DNA of 64,000 bases from positions 62,001-126,000 of the forward strand of contig OPYK01000003.1 of the NCBI GenBank assembly GCA_900343135.1, read 5' to 3'. Below, one piece after another: positions 1-8,907 of this stretch; position 1 is the stretch's first letter; each line of letters begins with the position of its first letter. The notes below the pieces were generated by a model. It was not told where the DNA came from. It worked only from the letters and a program-made list of their open reading frames with translations, and did no database searches. Position numbers and translations under genes: made by a program. The stretch is from Atopobium massiliense. Its GTDB lineage: Bacteria > Actinomycetota > Coriobacteriia > Coriobacteriales > Atopobiaceae.

Positions 1-1163
1 CTGGCATTTCATATATCATTGTAGGCGCGTGCGTGCCTGTTTGGACGTATCATCACATGGGGCAGATTGGTCTTGCTACGCGTACACAAGCAGGAACGCT
101 AAGCAATTGCGTGCTGCAAAATCTTCAAGGTGCCAAGGAAGCGCAGCAATTTTCAGCGGCCCCGTGGCGCATGGAGCGCATGGCACACCACGCGCGCACG
201 CTTCTCGTCATTCAGCAACAAGGTGCACACCACATTGGTGTGGCTGCAGCCGTTTCGCGCGGGCTCGTTATGCTGTGCAGCACCTGTCAGCTTGTTGTAG
301 CTGCACAATTAGCGGCGGCGCACGTTATTGCGCCTATGGACGCACTTGCCGCGGCGGTGCTGTTATTTTCTTCGTTTGGACCTGTACTCGCGCTCGCACA
401 GCTTGGCTCAAGCTTGCAGGGCACGCTTGCGGCAGGCACGCGCGTACTTAGCATTTTGGCAGAAAAACCACTGGTAGATGAAGTGCAAAGCGGCACCGAC
501 GCCGCGTGCGATTCGTGCGAGCTACAAAACGTGTCGTTTGCTTATCCTGGTCAAACAAGCTGTGCGCTTCAAAATGTTTCGCTTACCATACCCAAGGGAA
601 GCTGCATTGGCATACGCGGCGCCAGTGGCTCAGGAAAATCTACACTCTGCAAGCTTCTTATGAGGTTTTGGGACGCGTCGCGCGGCACTATCCGCCTTTC
701 TAACGTGCCCATTAATGCTATTACCACGGCACAGCTTCGCGCACACGAAGCCCTGGTTGAGCAGGACACGTTTATTTTTCACGATACCGTGATTGCAAAC
801 ATTGCGCTGGCAGCGCCTACAGCTTCAATGGATGCCATTGTGCAGGCGTGCAAACAAGCGGCATTTCACGACGTTGTTATGGGTTTGCCACAGGGTTACA
901 ACACCGTGTTGGGCGAAGGTTCCTACATGCTTTCGGGCGGCGAGCGACAACGCTTAGGGCTTGCACGTGCATTTTTGCATCAAAGTGCCCTTTTGTTACT
1001 CGACGAGCCAACAAGTAATCTTGATGCTCTTAACGAGGCCACCATTCTTACCAGCATTAATGCTATAAAACAATCGCGCACGGTGGTGCTTATATCGCAT
1101 CGTGCATCTACACTGAGCTGCACCGATAGCATCTATCATGTGGATAACGGCACGCTTGCGTAG
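1..1163 (+). CDS. ABC exporter, permease/ATP-binding protein (3' part)
   Basis: The reading frame is open from the window edge, so the start lies upstream; 386 residues are visible. The first ~145 residues are the end of a transmembrane domain with hydrophobic helices, followed by a nucleotide-binding domain. Visible motifs are Walker A GASGSGKST, the signature LSGGERQRLGLARA, Walker B ALLLLDEPTSNLD and the H-loop LISHRAS. The layout (membrane domain fused before the ATPase) is that of ABC exporters; the segment just before the ATPase resembles CydC-type or related half-transporters, but the substrate cannot be told from this fragment. It would act as a dimer or heterodimer in the cell membrane. 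About 200 bp separate it from the next gene, which has its own promoter. Confidence 0.85.
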   Translation, partial: GISYIIVGACVPVWTYHHMGQIGLATRTQAGTLSNCVLQNLQGAKEAQQFSAAPWRMERMAHHARTLLVIQQQGAHHIGVAAAVSRGLVMLCSTCQLVVAAQLAAAHVIAPMDALAAAVLLFSSFGPVLALAQLGSSLQGTLAAGTRVLSILAEKPLVDEVQSGTDAACDSCELQNVSFAYPGQTSCALQNVSLTIPKGSCIGIRGASGSGKSTLCKLLMRFWDASRGTIRLSNVPINAITTAQLRAHEALVEQDTFIFHDTVIANIALAAPTASMDAIVQACKQAAFHDVVMGLPQGYNTVLGEGSYMLSGGERQRLGLARAFLHQSALLLLDEPTSNLDALNEATILTSINAIKQSRTVVLISHRASTLSCTDSIYHVDNGTLA

Positions 1164-1271
1164 GCGTGCAGTACGGCTATGATGAGCAGGCGTTTTATCA
1201 AATGCCGAGGTAATGCCATACGAACAAATAGCGCATTTTTTGTTAGCGTTTAACACATACAAACCTGCCGC

Positions 1272-1313
1272 GTGACAATCCATACATCCACCCCTATAAT
1301 AGAACATGTATTC
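1272..1313 (+). promoter_or_regulatory. Promoter with LexA-like (SOS) box for the Y-family polymerase operon
   Basis: A -35 hexamer GTGACA (1272-1277) and a perfect -10 TATAAT (1295-1300) are separated by 17 bp. Immediately downstream, at 1302-1313, lies GAACATGTATTC, one base away from the Gram-positive/actinobacterial LexA consensus GAAC-N4-GTTC. A repressor bound there would cover the transcription start. The gene downstream is a translesion polymerase, a typical SOS target. The promoter is read directly; LexA control is inference. Confidence 0.7.
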
Positions 1314-1364
1314 GTCAAACGATTGTTTTATGGTACACCACGTTTTTGCACGTAAGGGGGTTGT

Positions 1365-2834
1365 ATGGCATATCTAGCAGCACCAATGCCACCTGCGCCG
1401 CGCCAGCCACAGATGCCTGAGCGCGCGTATGCGCACGATAATCGTACAGTTGTTGCTGATGGCAATGCAGCCTGCACGTGCACGGATGGTGCAGGTACAG
1501 CTAGTACAGCAGCGGCAGCCGCAACGCCCGTTTCTTCTTTGCCCTATCCGGATTCTCTCTACTTGTGCATCGATCTCAAAACATTTTTTGCATCGGTAGA
1601 ATGCGCTGCACGGGAGCTAAATCCATTTACCACAAACCTCATAGTTGCCGATCCAACCCGCGGTAGCGGCACTATTTGTCTTGCCGTTACGCCCGCGCTT
1701 AAAAAACTGGGTGTAAAAAACCGTTGCCGCGTATACGAAATTCCCAAAGACATACACTACATACAAGTTATGCCACGCATGCAAGAATATGTAAATGCAT
1801 CCGCACGCATATACGGCATCTACCAGCAATTTTGTGCACCCTGCGACATACACGTATACTCAATCGACGAATGTTTTATATACATAACGCCCTATCTTAA
1901 ACGCTATAACACTACGCCGGAGGGCTTTGCGCACATGTTGATGCGTGCCGTAGAGCAGCGCGAACACATTTGTGCAACGGTAGGTATAGGCCCCAACCTC
2001 TTTTTGGCAAAAGTAGCCATGGATGTTATTGCCAAGAAAAATAACTCACACATTGCCTACCTCAACGAAGAGCTCTTCTACCAGCACATGTGGCATCATC
2101 GTCCGCTTACCGATGTATGGGGCATAGGTCCGGGTATCGCGCGGCGCCTTAAACGATATGGTATTTTCAACTTACAGGGCATAGCTCACATTAAAGAAGA
2201 CATCCTCTATCGTGAGTTTGGCACAGCGGCGCAAACGCTCATTAATCACGCATGGGGCAAAGATTACTGCACGATTGCCGACATAAAAGCCTATACGCCA
2301 AAAGAACACTCATATTCATCGGGGCAAGTGCTTATGCGCGACTACAGCGCACAAGAAGCACTCGTTGTACTCAAGGAAATGATATATGAACTGTATTTAC
2401 GCCTCATAAAGCAGGCAGATACCTGCAGCATTGTACAACTTTCAATTGGCTATGCGCACATACGCTACAACGAGAATGAACGCGTGTCGCTCGCCTACGT
2501 GCCGCAGCAATCGATGCAGCGCAAACTCTCTGCAAACACCAATGCGCGCCAACAAATCGAAACCACCCTTATTGAGCTGTGGAACAAGCTAATCATGCCA
2601 AACGCAAAGGTGCGCCGCATTACCATTACCTTTGGAGGTATACGTCCGCTTGCCGAAGTGCAGCCACAACTGTTCGATGCCACACAGCACGCCATTGCCG
2701 ATTTTTCGCTGGGTAAAACAACCGTTGCTATAAAAGAAAAATTTGGCAAAAACGCGCTCATAAAAGGGTGTAGTTTGCTCGAATGTGCAACAGCAACAAC
2801 CAGAAACAACCAAATTGGAGGTCACCATGCATAA
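1365..2834 (+). CDS. Y-family DNA polymerase (UmuC/UvrX-like)
   Basis: This 489-residue protein carries Y-family palm motifs: an N-terminal CIDLKTFFASVECA (first catalytic Asp, steric FF pair) near residue 67, the ADPTRGSGTICLAVTPALKK segment, and YSIDECF (second acidic pair) near residue 167. VGIGPNLFLAKVAMD and a helix-hairpin-helix-like WGIGPGIARRL follow. This pattern matches the Gram-positive UmuC/UvrX group rather than DinB. About 60 Ala/Thr-rich residues precede the catalytic domain. The chosen ATG has AAGGGGG eight bases upstream. It probably performs translesion synthesis during the SOS response; the upstream LexA-like box and downstream YolD-like gene support this. Its end overlaps the next small ORF by 8 bp. 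Confidence 0.92.
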   Translation: MAYLAAPMPPAPRQPQMPERAYAHDNRTVVADGNAACTCTDGAGTASTAAAAATPVSSLPYPDSLYLCIDLKTFFASVECAARELNPFTTNLIVADPTRGSGTICLAVTPALKKLGVKNRCRVYEIPKDIHYIQVMPRMQEYVNASARIYGIYQQFCAPCDIHVYSIDECFIYITPYLKRYNTTPEGFAHMLMRAVEQREHICATVGIGPNLFLAKVAMDVIAKKNNSHIAYLNEELFYQHMWHHRPLTDVWGIGPGIARRLKRYGIFNLQGIAHIKEDILYREFGTAAQTLINHAWGKDYCTIADIKAYTPKEHSYSSGQVLMRDYSAQEALVVLKEMIYELYLRLIKQADTCSIVQLSIGYAHIRYNENERVSLAYVPQQSMQRKLSANTNARQQIETTLIELWNKLIMPNAKVRRITITFGGIRPLAEVQPQLFDATQHAIADFSLGKTTVAIKEKFGKNALIKGCSLLECATATTRNNQIGGHHA

Positions 2835-2976
2835 CCACATACAATGTGCGCGCACAACACGGCAGGTTGCATGGGGTGCAGAACCTAAGACGCTCGCCCA
2901 TATGAGGCAGCAAGTGGTGCACAGAGCACGCGATAGCGTAGAGCGATATGCAGGATGTGAGGTGTGTTGTGAGTAG
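2827..2976 (+). CDS. Small ORF (49 aa) between polymerase and YolD genes
   Basis: A perfect Shine-Dalgarno GGAGGT (2817-2822) lies five bases before the ATG, inside the last codons of the polymerase gene. The stop codon overlaps the start of the YolD-like gene. The 49-residue product begins MHNHIQCARTT, is basic and ends in a cysteine cluster (CEVCCE). I recognise no family. Its translational coupling on both sides suggests it is really translated, either as a small SOS-linked protein or as a coupling leader for YolD. Confidence 0.55.
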   Translation: MHNHIQCARTTRQVAWGAEPKTLAHMRQQVVHRARDSVERYAGCEVCCE

Positions 2977-3343
2977 ATTCGCAAGCCAGCAGTGCAGCAA
3001 CAATTTGCGGAACATTCAAAATACGCGTAAACAAGCAGCAGCCTTTATGCCGTTTGATGCGCTCAGTGGCTATAGCGAGCAAATTGCACGCGTGCAGCAC
3101 CCAAAAGAGACGCGCCGGCTTCTTGCAGCAGATGAACTTGCCCACATATCGCAGGTGCTCAGCTGCCTTACTGAAGGAGATGCGATAGATGTATGTCGCT
3201 TTTTGCGCGGACGTTACGTGCGCAGCAGAGGTATTGTTACGCGAGTAGACGCTCAAACGCAGCTGCTTTATATGCAGTCTAACGCAGATGCTCCGCGTAT
3301 AACGGTGCGGTTTTGCGACATCTACTCCCTCGAGTTAGTCTAG
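2969..3343 (+). CDS. YolD-like protein
   Basis: This 124-residue protein contains the YolD-family core: AAFMPFDALSGYSEQI near residues 27-42, then a beta-rich C-terminal half with RGIVTRVDAQTQLLYM and a final ITVRFCDIYSLEL. YolD-like proteins are small partners encoded next to Gram-positive UmuC-type polymerases; their molecular role is not settled. I chose the GTG at 2969, which overlaps the preceding small ORF and has GAGGTG upstream; an in-frame ATG at 2948 is possible. The 3' end runs 9 bp past the end of the convergent anmK gene. Confidence 0.8.
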   Translation: MSRFASQQCSNNLRNIQNTRKQAAAFMPFDALSGYSEQIARVQHPKETRRLLAADELAHISQVLSCLTEGDAIDVCRFLRGRYVRSRGIVTRVDAQTQLLYMQSNADAPRITVRFCDIYSLELV

Positions 3344-4618
3344 CGAGCCCGCAGCTGGCGCAGACACAGCGGCATGCATAGATGCAGGCGCGGCAAACGT
3401 CGCAGCAGTATCAGCTGTTGGCACAGCGGCGGCAGAAGCATATGGCGCGGGAGTAATTTCGCCCAAAATTTGAGGAGATACAGCACCGGTAGCTGCAGGA
3501 ACGTTTGAAGGCTTGTTGTTAAGGGTTTCGTTGCCAAGAATAGCAAACGCGATGGCTTCTTTTGCATCGCTTGAATATCCAAGCTCGTCCTGAGTAACAA
3601 CACGCACATCGGGCAGCGCGCGAGCAAGCTCGTGCATAAGAAATGTGTTATGTGCACCGCCACCAGCCACAATAAGCTCAGCAGGTGCACTCGGAAGTGT
3701 TGGTGCTACAAACCGCGTATAGCTATCTGCAATGCCATACACCGTTACCTTTGCTAAGGTATGCACAATGTTGTAAGGCGCCTCATTGCTATAGCGCGCA
3801 AGAAGCTCACGCACAAACGGTGCGCCAAACTGCTCACGTCCGGTACTTTTTGGTATAGGTTCTTTAAAATATGGGTGAGATGTAAGCTCTCGATACAGCG
3901 GTTCAATAAGGCTTCCACGCTGCGCAAACGCGCCATTTGCATCGAACTCGCAGCCAAGAAGCTCACGGCATGCCTCGTCTATCATCATGTTGCCAGGGCC
4001 GCAATCAAAGGCAAACACATCGCTTAGCTGACCCTTGCAAGGAATACAGGTGAGGTTTGAAATGCCGCCAATGTTAAGTAATACGCGCGAAGACGTGTTT
4101 GAGCAATACAGCACAAACTCCGAATAAGGCACAAGCGGAGCACCTTGCCCTCCTGCTGCTATGTCCATAGTGCGAAAGTTTGATATAACGCGGCAGCCAG
4201 TGTGATATGCAATGGTTGCACTATCTCCAAGCTGCAGCGTTGTTGAATACGTAGTATGCTCACCGGGCTGTCCTGCGCACTGCGGCGCACATGCACGATT
4301 GTGCGGCTCGTGCCACACGGTTTGTCCGTGCGATGCAATGTAAGAAACCTGCGACATGGCAACCTGCGCTTCGTTGCATACAGCACACGCTGCCTGAGCA
4401 AACAGCAGACCAAGTTCGCACGAAAGCTGCGCAATATCAGAAGTGGTAGCAGCATTGTTGCACGCGCGCAAAATGCGCTGTTTTGTAGCAGAAGGCATGG
4501 GATAGGTTATAAAATGCTTCAACGAAACCGATGTATGTGTTCCAACACCCGTTATCGATACAAGAGCAGCATCAACGCCATCGAGGCTTGTGCCGCTCAT
4601 TAATCCAATAGCTACCAT
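3335..4618 (-). CDS. anmK: Anhydro-N-acetylmuramic acid kinase
   Basis: AnmK hydrolyses and phosphorylates 1,6-anhydro-MurNAc to MurNAc-6-phosphate in the cytoplasm, during recycling of cell-wall fragments. The N-terminus GLMSGTSLDGVDAALV, the central FDCGPGNMMID and the C-terminal GGGAHNTFLM are family signatures. At 427 residues it is longer than usual: after the normal end (PQILGEITP) there is an Ala-rich tail of about 35 residues of unknown use. The ATG has AGAGGA upstream. It is the last gene of a minus-strand recycling operon and follows a small membrane protein gene by 24 bp. MurQ, encoded at the far side of the locus, uses its product. Confidence 0.93.
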   Translation of the reverse strand: MVAIGLMSGTSLDGVDAALVSITGVGTHTSVSLKHFITYPMPSATKQRILRACNNAATTSDIAQLSCELGLLFAQAACAVCNEAQVAMSQVSYIASHGQTVWHEPHNRACAPQCAGQPGEHTTYSTTLQLGDSATIAYHTGCRVISNFRTMDIAAGGQGAPLVPYSEFVLYCSNTSSRVLLNIGGISNLTCIPCKGQLSDVFAFDCGPGNMMIDEACRELLGCEFDANGAFAQRGSLIEPLYRELTSHPYFKEPIPKSTGREQFGAPFVRELLARYSNEAPYNIVHTLAKVTVYGIADSYTRFVAPTLPSAPAELIVAGGGAHNTFLMHELARALPDVRVVTQDELGYSSDAKEAIAFAILGNETLNNKPSNVPAATGAVSPQILGEITPAPYASAAAVPTADTAATFAAPASMHAAVSAPAAGSLD

Positions 4619-4642
4619 TACTCTTCCTCTAACACACGGTGT

Positions 4643-5065
4643 TTAGATAAAAATCCCCTGGTAAACAAGGAGGTACACGATGAGCGCACTCACCGCCCAG
4701 CACACCAAAAACGTAAGATAAAAGCCGCTACCCATGCCCTGGTGCGTGTCAACAAAATACCTGCAAAACGCGAGCGCCGCAGCAAGAAAGAGCGGCAGCG
4801 TTAAAAACAGGGTAAACGGCACATCAGCAGAACACGCGCCCGCAATACCCGGCAACACTACACCACCAATAAGACCCATACCAAGCACGATAAACGCGCT
4901 GGTAAAGGTAAAGGGTGCAAGCCCGCTGCGAGCCGTTTGTTCTTCAACCATGTCTTGCGTAATAACGCCGTGAAAACGCACGGGCTGCCTTGATGCTTGT
5001 CGCTTGGTAGTGCCCTGCGCTTTGGTAGTACCCTGCGTTTTGTTACGTGCTTGTTTTGATGCCAT
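4643..5065 (-). CDS. Small membrane protein, function unknown
   Basis: The 140-residue product has a basic, Gln/Thr/Lys-rich cytoplasmic N-terminus (repeated TKAQGTTK-like units near residues 10-25). About three hydrophobic segments follow, near residues 54-75, 85-100 and 113-138. The start has AAAGGAG seven bases upstream. It lies in the recycling operon, 19 bp after the amino-sugar kinase and 24 bp before anmK. I do not recognise its family. A role linked to cell-wall sugar uptake is suggested only by position. Confidence 0.75.
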   Translation of the reverse strand: MASKQARNKTQGTTKAQGTTKRQASRQPVRFHGVITQDMVEEQTARSGLAPFTFTSAFIVLGMGLIGGVVLPGIAGACSADVPFTLFLTLPLFLAAALAFCRYFVDTHQGMGSGFYLTFLVCWAVSALIVYLLVYQGIFI

Positions 5066-5084
5066 GTTGCTCCTTTATATGGGG

Positions 5085-6110
5085 TTACCGTGCCATGTGG
5101 TTGCATACATCATGTTGCTGCCGATAGCGAATGCACGCCCCGAGTGTAGGGCTATATGCAGGCGAAACAAGCGCGCATGAAGCTGGTAGCAGCGTTTTGA
5201 ACGTATCTAAAATAAAGTCCTTTGCTAAAAAGGTACCACCTACATACGATACCGCAATGCGCGATGAAGACGTTGCTTCATCGGCGGACGTACCAGCCGC
5301 AGCGCACGTACCGGGCGCAGCAACCTTAACACTGCTAACGGCATCAACACCATCGGTATCCTGCGCAAATAGCGACGTAACGATAGGCTCAACCATCGCT
5401 GCATCCATCCGCGCAGCCGCATGCAATATGTCGATAGCAGCCGCATCGCCCTGGCGCGCAGCTTCAACCACTATCTTAGTGAGCGCGGCAATGCTCCGGC
5501 GACGATTTGTGTTTTCGCGCTCAACCAAGCCAATTACATCAAAATCGTTCGTTATACCAAAGTGCTCGCGCACAAGCTGCAACAAAGGTCCGCGCGTAAG
5601 CCGACCATCGCTTTGCTGTGAAAACGCACGCAAGCATTCCTGGCCAATCCAGTAGCCGCTCCCCTCGTCGCCAAAACGAGGACCCCAGCCACCACAGCGC
5701 TGCGTGCGCGCGCCACGCTTGCCAAGCGCAATAGAGCCCGTACCTGCAATAACAACAATCCCGTCACCGCCGGCCAGCGCCGCCGCATGCGCAGCATCGA
5801 TGTCGCTTGTTACAAACGAGTCGTATGAGCCACACGCACGCATCACCGCAGCTTCAATATCCGCGCGCGTTGACGTATCGGCTCCAAAGCCAGCAAGACC
5901 AATGCAAACATGCACGTCAGAATCGGGAACACCCATAAGATATGGCGCGCAAAAATCAAGTGCATCCCTGAGCACACGCTCAATGCCTGCGGCTCCAACC
6001 TGCCGTATATGGCAGCTACCCAGCGTGCACGATGCAATACGCACAGTTAAGTCGTCGTTGCACACCGCGCAGGCGGTTTTTGTGCCACCGCCATCAATTC
6101 CAATGTACAT
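5085..6110 (-). CDS. BadF/BadG-type amino-sugar kinase (GlcNAc/MurNAc kinase-like)
   Basis: This 341-residue protein belongs to the ASKHA-fold BadF/BadG/BcrA family. It opens with the phosphate-1 motif IGIDGGGTKT, has the adenosine/phosphate-2 motif GIVVIAGTGSIALGKR, and GWGPRFGDEGSGYWIG, typical of N-acetylglucosamine and MurNAc/GlcNAc kinases. I chose the ATG at 6110 because AGAGG lies just upstream and the motif begins at residue 2; the in-frame upstream extension is Cys-rich and unlikely. Next to mupG it would phosphorylate GlcNAc (and perhaps MurNAc) released from the disaccharide. Which sugar it prefers cannot be read from sequence. Confidence 0.85.
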   Translation of the reverse strand: MYIGIDGGGTKTACAVCNDDLTVRIASCTLGSCHIRQVGAAGIERVLRDALDFCAPYLMGVPDSDVHVCIGLAGFGADTSTRADIEAAVMRACGSYDSFVTSDIDAAHAAALAGGDGIVVIAGTGSIALGKRGARTQRCGGWGPRFGDEGSGYWIGQECLRAFSQQSDGRLTRGPLLQLVREHFGITNDFDVIGLVERENTNRRRSIAALTKIVVEAARQGDAAAIDILHAAARMDAAMVEPIVTSLFAQDTDGVDAVSSVKVAAPGTCAAAGTSADEATSSSRIAVSYVGGTFLAKDFILDTFKTLLPASCALVSPAYSPTLGACIRYRQQHDVCNHMAR

Positions 6111-6232
6111 GCATTCCTCTCTTACTAGCCCGCACGCACATGCAAGCACGCACACGCACCCTACGCAAGCAGGCACACAAACCCGCAGCTATACCCTGCT
6201 AACATGGCAACAGCATTAGCTAACTTCGCACC

Positions 6233-7324
6233 TTATGCAGGTAACAGCTTAAACTTTTGCCACGGCTTAATTAAGTCAAGCAAAAACACTTCTTCGGGGC
6301 GGATATGTCCCACCACACTCGACATGCCACTATTACGCATAGGCCGCTTTGCAATTTGCAATTCGCCCGCATAATGGCCGTACAAACTACTTTCAATAAT
6401 AATATCGCCCGGCTCAATAAGCTCCTTGGGGCTTGTAAGCTCAAACGTGTGTCCTTTATACTTTACGCGGCTTTGGGTTGAGCGAATAAGACTCTCCGAC
6501 GCATCACCCCTGTTAAAGTGCAGCTCGTCAAACACAATCGACGTTTCAACCTCGGGAAGATTGTCTGCCAGCTCAGCATGAAACGCAACCATGTTGTGCG
6601 GCAACGTGCTTAGCGCATTAAGCTCATCTTGCGTGGGATAACAGTTTGAAATGATAACATCATCGATACCGCCCAACGCAATAAGGTGCTCTACCTGCAA
6701 ATATAACGGCAGGTGACGATGCAACTCGAGCGTAGGTAAGCCGCAGGTAACAGGCCAGTTGGCAAACGTATTGGGCGCCTGGCTTGTTACAAACGCTGCA
6801 GTTCGAATGCCGCGGTGCACAAAACGCTGCGTGCACGCTTCAAACATATCAATAGGAAGACCGGAGTAGTCGTGCGGATAAAAATTGTGACAACCAATAA
6901 GGTGTTCGGTATCGGGCATGTAATCCATAATGGTATCGAGGTAATGCACGTTGTTGCTCATGTTGATTTCAATGAGCAACCCGTAAGGGTTAAACGTCAT
7001 AAGCGATTCTTCAAGACCACTAAAACCGGCATCGAGGCGAATACCATCGGCATGAATCTCGTGAAAAAACGAAAGATCGCGATATGAAACGCCAAGCTCG
7101 TTAAACACGCGTGGATTGCAATCGAGGATTACCTCAAAGCCGTGCTTGTGAGCAAAGGTATTAAGCTCGCAATAGTCGCGAGCAATCGCCTCACGTGTAT
7201 CGTTCACCGATAATAAGCAGCTAAAAATGCGCGAGAAACCCGCCTTAGCCGCACGTTCGATGTATGCGTACATCTCGTCTTTGTTCATTTTTTCGGGATA
7301 TATCGAAATTCCCAATCGTTTCAT
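6233..7324 (-). CDS. mupG: 6-phospho-N-acetylmuramidase, MupG family (DUF871)
   Basis: MupG-type enzymes cleave MurNAc-6P-GlcNAc into MurNAc-6-phosphate and GlcNAc in the cytoplasm. The 363-residue product starts MKRLGISIYPEKMNKDEM and has a TIM-barrel-like N-terminal part (EVILDCNPRVF, ADGIRLDAGFSG, LLIEINMSNN, IGCHNFYPHDYSGL). A C-terminal domain follows (HFNRGDASESLIRSTQSR, PGDIIIESSLYGHYAGELQI). This order is that of the DUF871 family. The ATG at 7324 has AAGGG upstream. It lies between the PTS EIIC gene and the amino-sugar kinase gene, which fits cleavage of an imported phosphorylated disaccharide. Confidence 0.9.
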   Translation of the reverse strand: MKRLGISIYPEKMNKDEMYAYIERAAKAGFSRIFSCLLSVNDTREAIARDYCELNTFAHKHGFEVILDCNPRVFNELGVSYRDLSFFHEIHADGIRLDAGFSGLEESLMTFNPYGLLIEINMSNNVHYLDTIMDYMPDTEHLIGCHNFYPHDYSGLPIDMFEACTQRFVHRGIRTAAFVTSQAPNTFANWPVTCGLPTLELHRHLPLYLQVEHLIALGGIDDVIISNCYPTQDELNALSTLPHNMVAFHAELADNLPEVETSIVFDELHFNRGDASESLIRSTQSRVKYKGHTFELTSPKELIEPGDIIIESSLYGHYAGELQIAKRPMRNSGMSSVVGHIRPEEVFLLDLIKPWQKFKLLPA

Positions 7325-7482
7325 ACGATACCCTTTCTGTAACTCAACAATGTAAGGCAATACGCCGTGAAACACCATTACGCGCCCGATACAAACAATG
7401 GCGGCACCCCAGCCGTGCCAGGACTGCCGCCTTACAATAGTACAACACGTACTTACCTGCGCAATGTATGCGCGAGCACGCC

Positions 7483-8775
7483 TTATGCGTTGTCTTTTTC
7501 TTCCATCGTAAGATATTGCTTATCCCAAATTTTAACAAAGGGATAGTACACAACTATCGAAAGAACAATAAGCACAACGTTTAAGATAGCTGCGCGAACG
7601 TCGCCGCCGGCTGCCAAAAATGCACCGATAGGTCCGGGCAGCGTCCATGGAGCGCTTACAACAACACGACCAACTAAGCCTGCCGACGTAACAACCCATG
7701 CCACAATACCCGAAAGAATGGGAACGAGAACAAAGGGGATGGCAAGCGTAAGGTTTAGTACGATGGGCGCACCAAAAATAAGCGGCTCGTTAATGTTAAA
7801 CACAGCGGGCAAAAAGCCAATACGACCGAGGTCTTTTGCGTATTTCGACTTGCACACCGTAACCAGCAAGATAGCCAAGCCCAAAGTGCTACCTGCACCA
7901 CCGATGAAGATAAACCATTGATAGAATGGCTCGGCACTAATTGAAGGAAGCTGAGTTGCAGCAGTTCCTGCAGCTGCGGCGGTTGCGTTTGCTTCGAGCA
8001 AGGTAAGCCAAAGCGGACGTGCAAGCGAACCTACAATAGACGCGCCGTGAATGCCAAAGAACCAGAAGAAACCATACAAAAATGAGATGAGAATAACGCC
8101 AGGCAGCGTGTCGGTAGCAAATACCAGCGGTTTAATGAGCGAGGTAATGGTTGTATTCCAGTTGAAATTAAACCAGTAGGTAATGCTTCCCATAAGCAAA
8201 ATAACGATGAGCGTAGGCGTAAGCGCCTCAAAGGAGCGGGCAACTGAAGGAGGTACCTGCTCGGGCATCGTAATTTTAAACTTGGACTGCTGCGTAAGAC
8301 GATAGATGTTTACCGCAATAAACGTGGCAATAATACCAACGAACAAGCCACCGCTACCCAATGCGCCCATGGGCAGTACGAAACCGGCGACACCTGCTTT
8401 GAGCTCGGGTTTTACAACCGCGGGTGTCATCGTAAGCATAAACGACATAATCGAAATAATGCCGCCCGAAAGCCCGTCGAGCTTAAACGACCGCGACAGG
8501 CTGTAACCCATGCCAAATACCGCATAGAGCGACATGATAAACATGGTCATGCGGTATGGCAACAGGATTTTGGCTACATTTGCCTTAAGGAATTGGCAAA
8601 TCGGCCACTCTGGGGGAAGCGGCGGAAACGCCACAATTAAGAAAAATGAACCAACGATAATTAAGGGTAACGCGCCTACTACACCGTCACGAACGGCAAG
8701 TAGGTAGCGGTTTGAGCCAAGCGCTCCCATAACGGGCGCTAAGTGCTCTTCGAGCCACTTTTGGAACTTCTCCAT
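7483..8775 (-). CDS. PTS lactose/cellobiose-family EIIC permease
   Basis: This 430-residue integral membrane protein has about ten hydrophobic segments and the EIIC signature FNINEPLIFGAPIVLN near residues 325-340. The N-terminus MEKFQKWLEEHLAPVMGALG is typical of the lactose/cellobiose (Lac) family. It would transport a sugar that is phosphorylated by the separate EIIB. Its surroundings (mupG, murQ, anmK) imply a cell-wall sugar such as MurNAc-GlcNAc rather than a plant beta-glucoside; known MurNAc permeases (MurP) are glucose-family EIIBC fusions. The ATG has AAGGAG upstream. The specificity is inference. Confidence 0.9.
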   Translation of the reverse strand: MEKFQKWLEEHLAPVMGALGSNRYLLAVRDGVVGALPLIIVGSFFLIVAFPPLPPEWPICQFLKANVAKILLPYRMTMFIMSLYAVFGMGYSLSRSFKLDGLSGGIISIMSFMLTMTPAVVKPELKAGVAGFVLPMGALGSGGLFVGIIATFIAVNIYRLTQQSKFKITMPEQVPPSVARSFEALTPTLIVILLMGSITYWFNFNWNTTITSLIKPLVFATDTLPGVILISFLYGFFWFFGIHGASIVGSLARPLWLTLLEANATAAAAGTAATQLPSISAEPFYQWFIFIGGAGSTLGLAILLVTVCKSKYAKDLGRIGFLPAVFNINEPLIFGAPIVLNLTLAIPFVLVPILSGIVAWVVTSAGLVGRVVVSAPWTLPGPIGAFLAAGGDVRAAILNVVLIVLSIVVYYPFVKIWDKQYLTMEEKDNA

Positions 8776-8794
8776 GTTCGCACTCCTTTTCTAT

Positions 8795-8853
8795 ATGCGC
8801 AGGTGCGCTCCACACTGCACAACCAACTAATACTACTGCGCGTACCTGCGCAT
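8795..8853. repeat. Inverted repeat between EIIB and EIIC genes
   Basis: ATGCGCAGGT (8795-8804) is the exact inverse of ACCTGCGCAT (8844-8853), with 39 bases between. It sits in the 132-bp gap between the EIIB and EIIC genes and could fold in the mRNA, perhaps affecting relative expression of the two subunits. There is no U-tract, so it is not an ordinary terminator. Confidence 0.4.
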
Positions 8854-8907
8854 TTGTGCGCGTGCAGCACGTTCACCGCGCGCGACGCACACCCATGTTG
8901 AGCGAAG

